A stretch of 11,905 nt of DNA from Patescibacteria group bacterium (lineage in GTDB: Bacteria > Patescibacteriota > Microgenomatia > UBA10105 > UBA927), in assembly GCA_003545435.1 (NCBI GenBank), contig DPYI01000003.1, forward strand, positions 14,471 to 26,375, read 5' to 3'. Made by a program: the position numbers and the translations under genes. Within the stretch, counting starts at the first letter, position 1, and each line of letters begins with the position of its first letter. The notes under the pieces were generated by a model. It saw nothing but the letters and a program-made list of their open reading frames with translations. It ran no database searches and was not told the origin of the DNA. Below, in pieces: positions 11,784 to 11,905 of this stretch.

Positions 11784-11905
11784 ATGAAACAACCGATTCT
11801 GCATGTTTTTAAACTTACCGTAGAACTTTCAGGGCATCAGATACTTCATGACATCAGTTTTGATGCACAGGATCACGAAACAATTGCGGTTATCGGCCCG
11901 AACGG
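11784..11905 (+). CDS. ABC transporter ATP-binding protein, N-terminus (runs off the edge)
   Basis: Only the first 40 residues are in the window. The sequence (MKQPILHVFKLTVELSGHQI, then LHDISFDAQDHETIAVIGPN) is the standard N-terminal strand pattern of ABC ATPases: the A-loop region, the ILxDISF strand, and the start of Walker A at GPNG. AAGGA at 11775-11779 is 4 bp upstream of the ATG. A TATACT at 11766-11771 could be a -10, but no -35 is seen. The transported substrate cannot be told; a metal-type (ZnuC-like) transporter is one possibility. Confidence 0.8.
   Translation, partial: MKQPILHVFKLTVELSGHQILHDISFDAQDHETIAVIGPN

Noticed and set aside
1..11905. tRNA, rRNA, CRISPR array or phage genes
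   Set aside because: No cloverleaf, rRNA core motif, regularly spaced repeat or phage structural motif was seen on reading both strands.

Overview
The window looks like a chromosomal piece of a Candidate Phyla Radiation (Patescibacteria) bacterium, most likely of the Microgenomates group. This is inferred from three things. First, a type IV pilus locus has a prepilin-like protein carrying an in-frame LPAGRQG-type palindromic repeat, which I associate from memory with these genomes. Second, there are stand-alone single-domain response regulators. Third, low-complexity GGAATAA repeats lie between genes. Several genes end in TGA (for example at 1476-1478 and 11754-11756), so the TGA-to-glycine code of Gracilibacteria and Absconditabacteria does not apply. 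No tRNA, rRNA, CRISPR array or insertion sequence was recognised.

Layout. 1-1316 (minus) is the N-terminal 438 residues of a membrane-anchored surface protein with repeated beta-type domains, behind its own candidate promoter and a hairpin leader. 1476-2866 (minus) is a wrecked two-component locus: an intact single-domain response regulator, an ATPase-domain remnant of a histidine kinase, the tail of another receiver domain, and a PAS/HisKA remnant, all out of register. 2968-3345 (plus) is a second intact single-domain response regulator. 3418-4889 (minus) is an AbiE-type toxin-antitoxin pair (AbiEi then AbiEii, TAATG overlap), driven by a perfect TTGACA-17-TATAAT promoter that seems to give a leaderless mRNA. 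4890-5140 is a regulatory intergenic region with a large inverted repeat. 5141-8025 (plus) is a type IV pilus cluster: PilB motor ATPase (frameshifted), a PilX-like minor prepilin with a cysteine-rich cap, and a major-type pilin. 8212-11756 (plus) is a tight run of a cytosolic 5'-nucleotidase-type metallophosphatase, an IMP dehydrogenase-like protein with unusual substrate-site residues, and a DnaQ/RNase H-fold exonuclease. From 11784 an ABC transporter ATPase begins and runs off the edge.

How the parts may work together (inference). The pilus genes could serve attachment or DNA uptake, and the nucleotidase, IMPDH-like protein and exonuclease fit nucleotide salvage, as expected in a reduced genome. 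The receivers may formerly have been served by the now-broken kinase. The AbiE pair is visibly AT-richer than the genes to its right and may have been acquired laterally. I see no clearly new multi-gene system. The most unusual items are the chimeric kinase/receiver wreck, the inverted-repeat leader of pilB, the cysteine-rich prepilin, and the divergent IMPDH.
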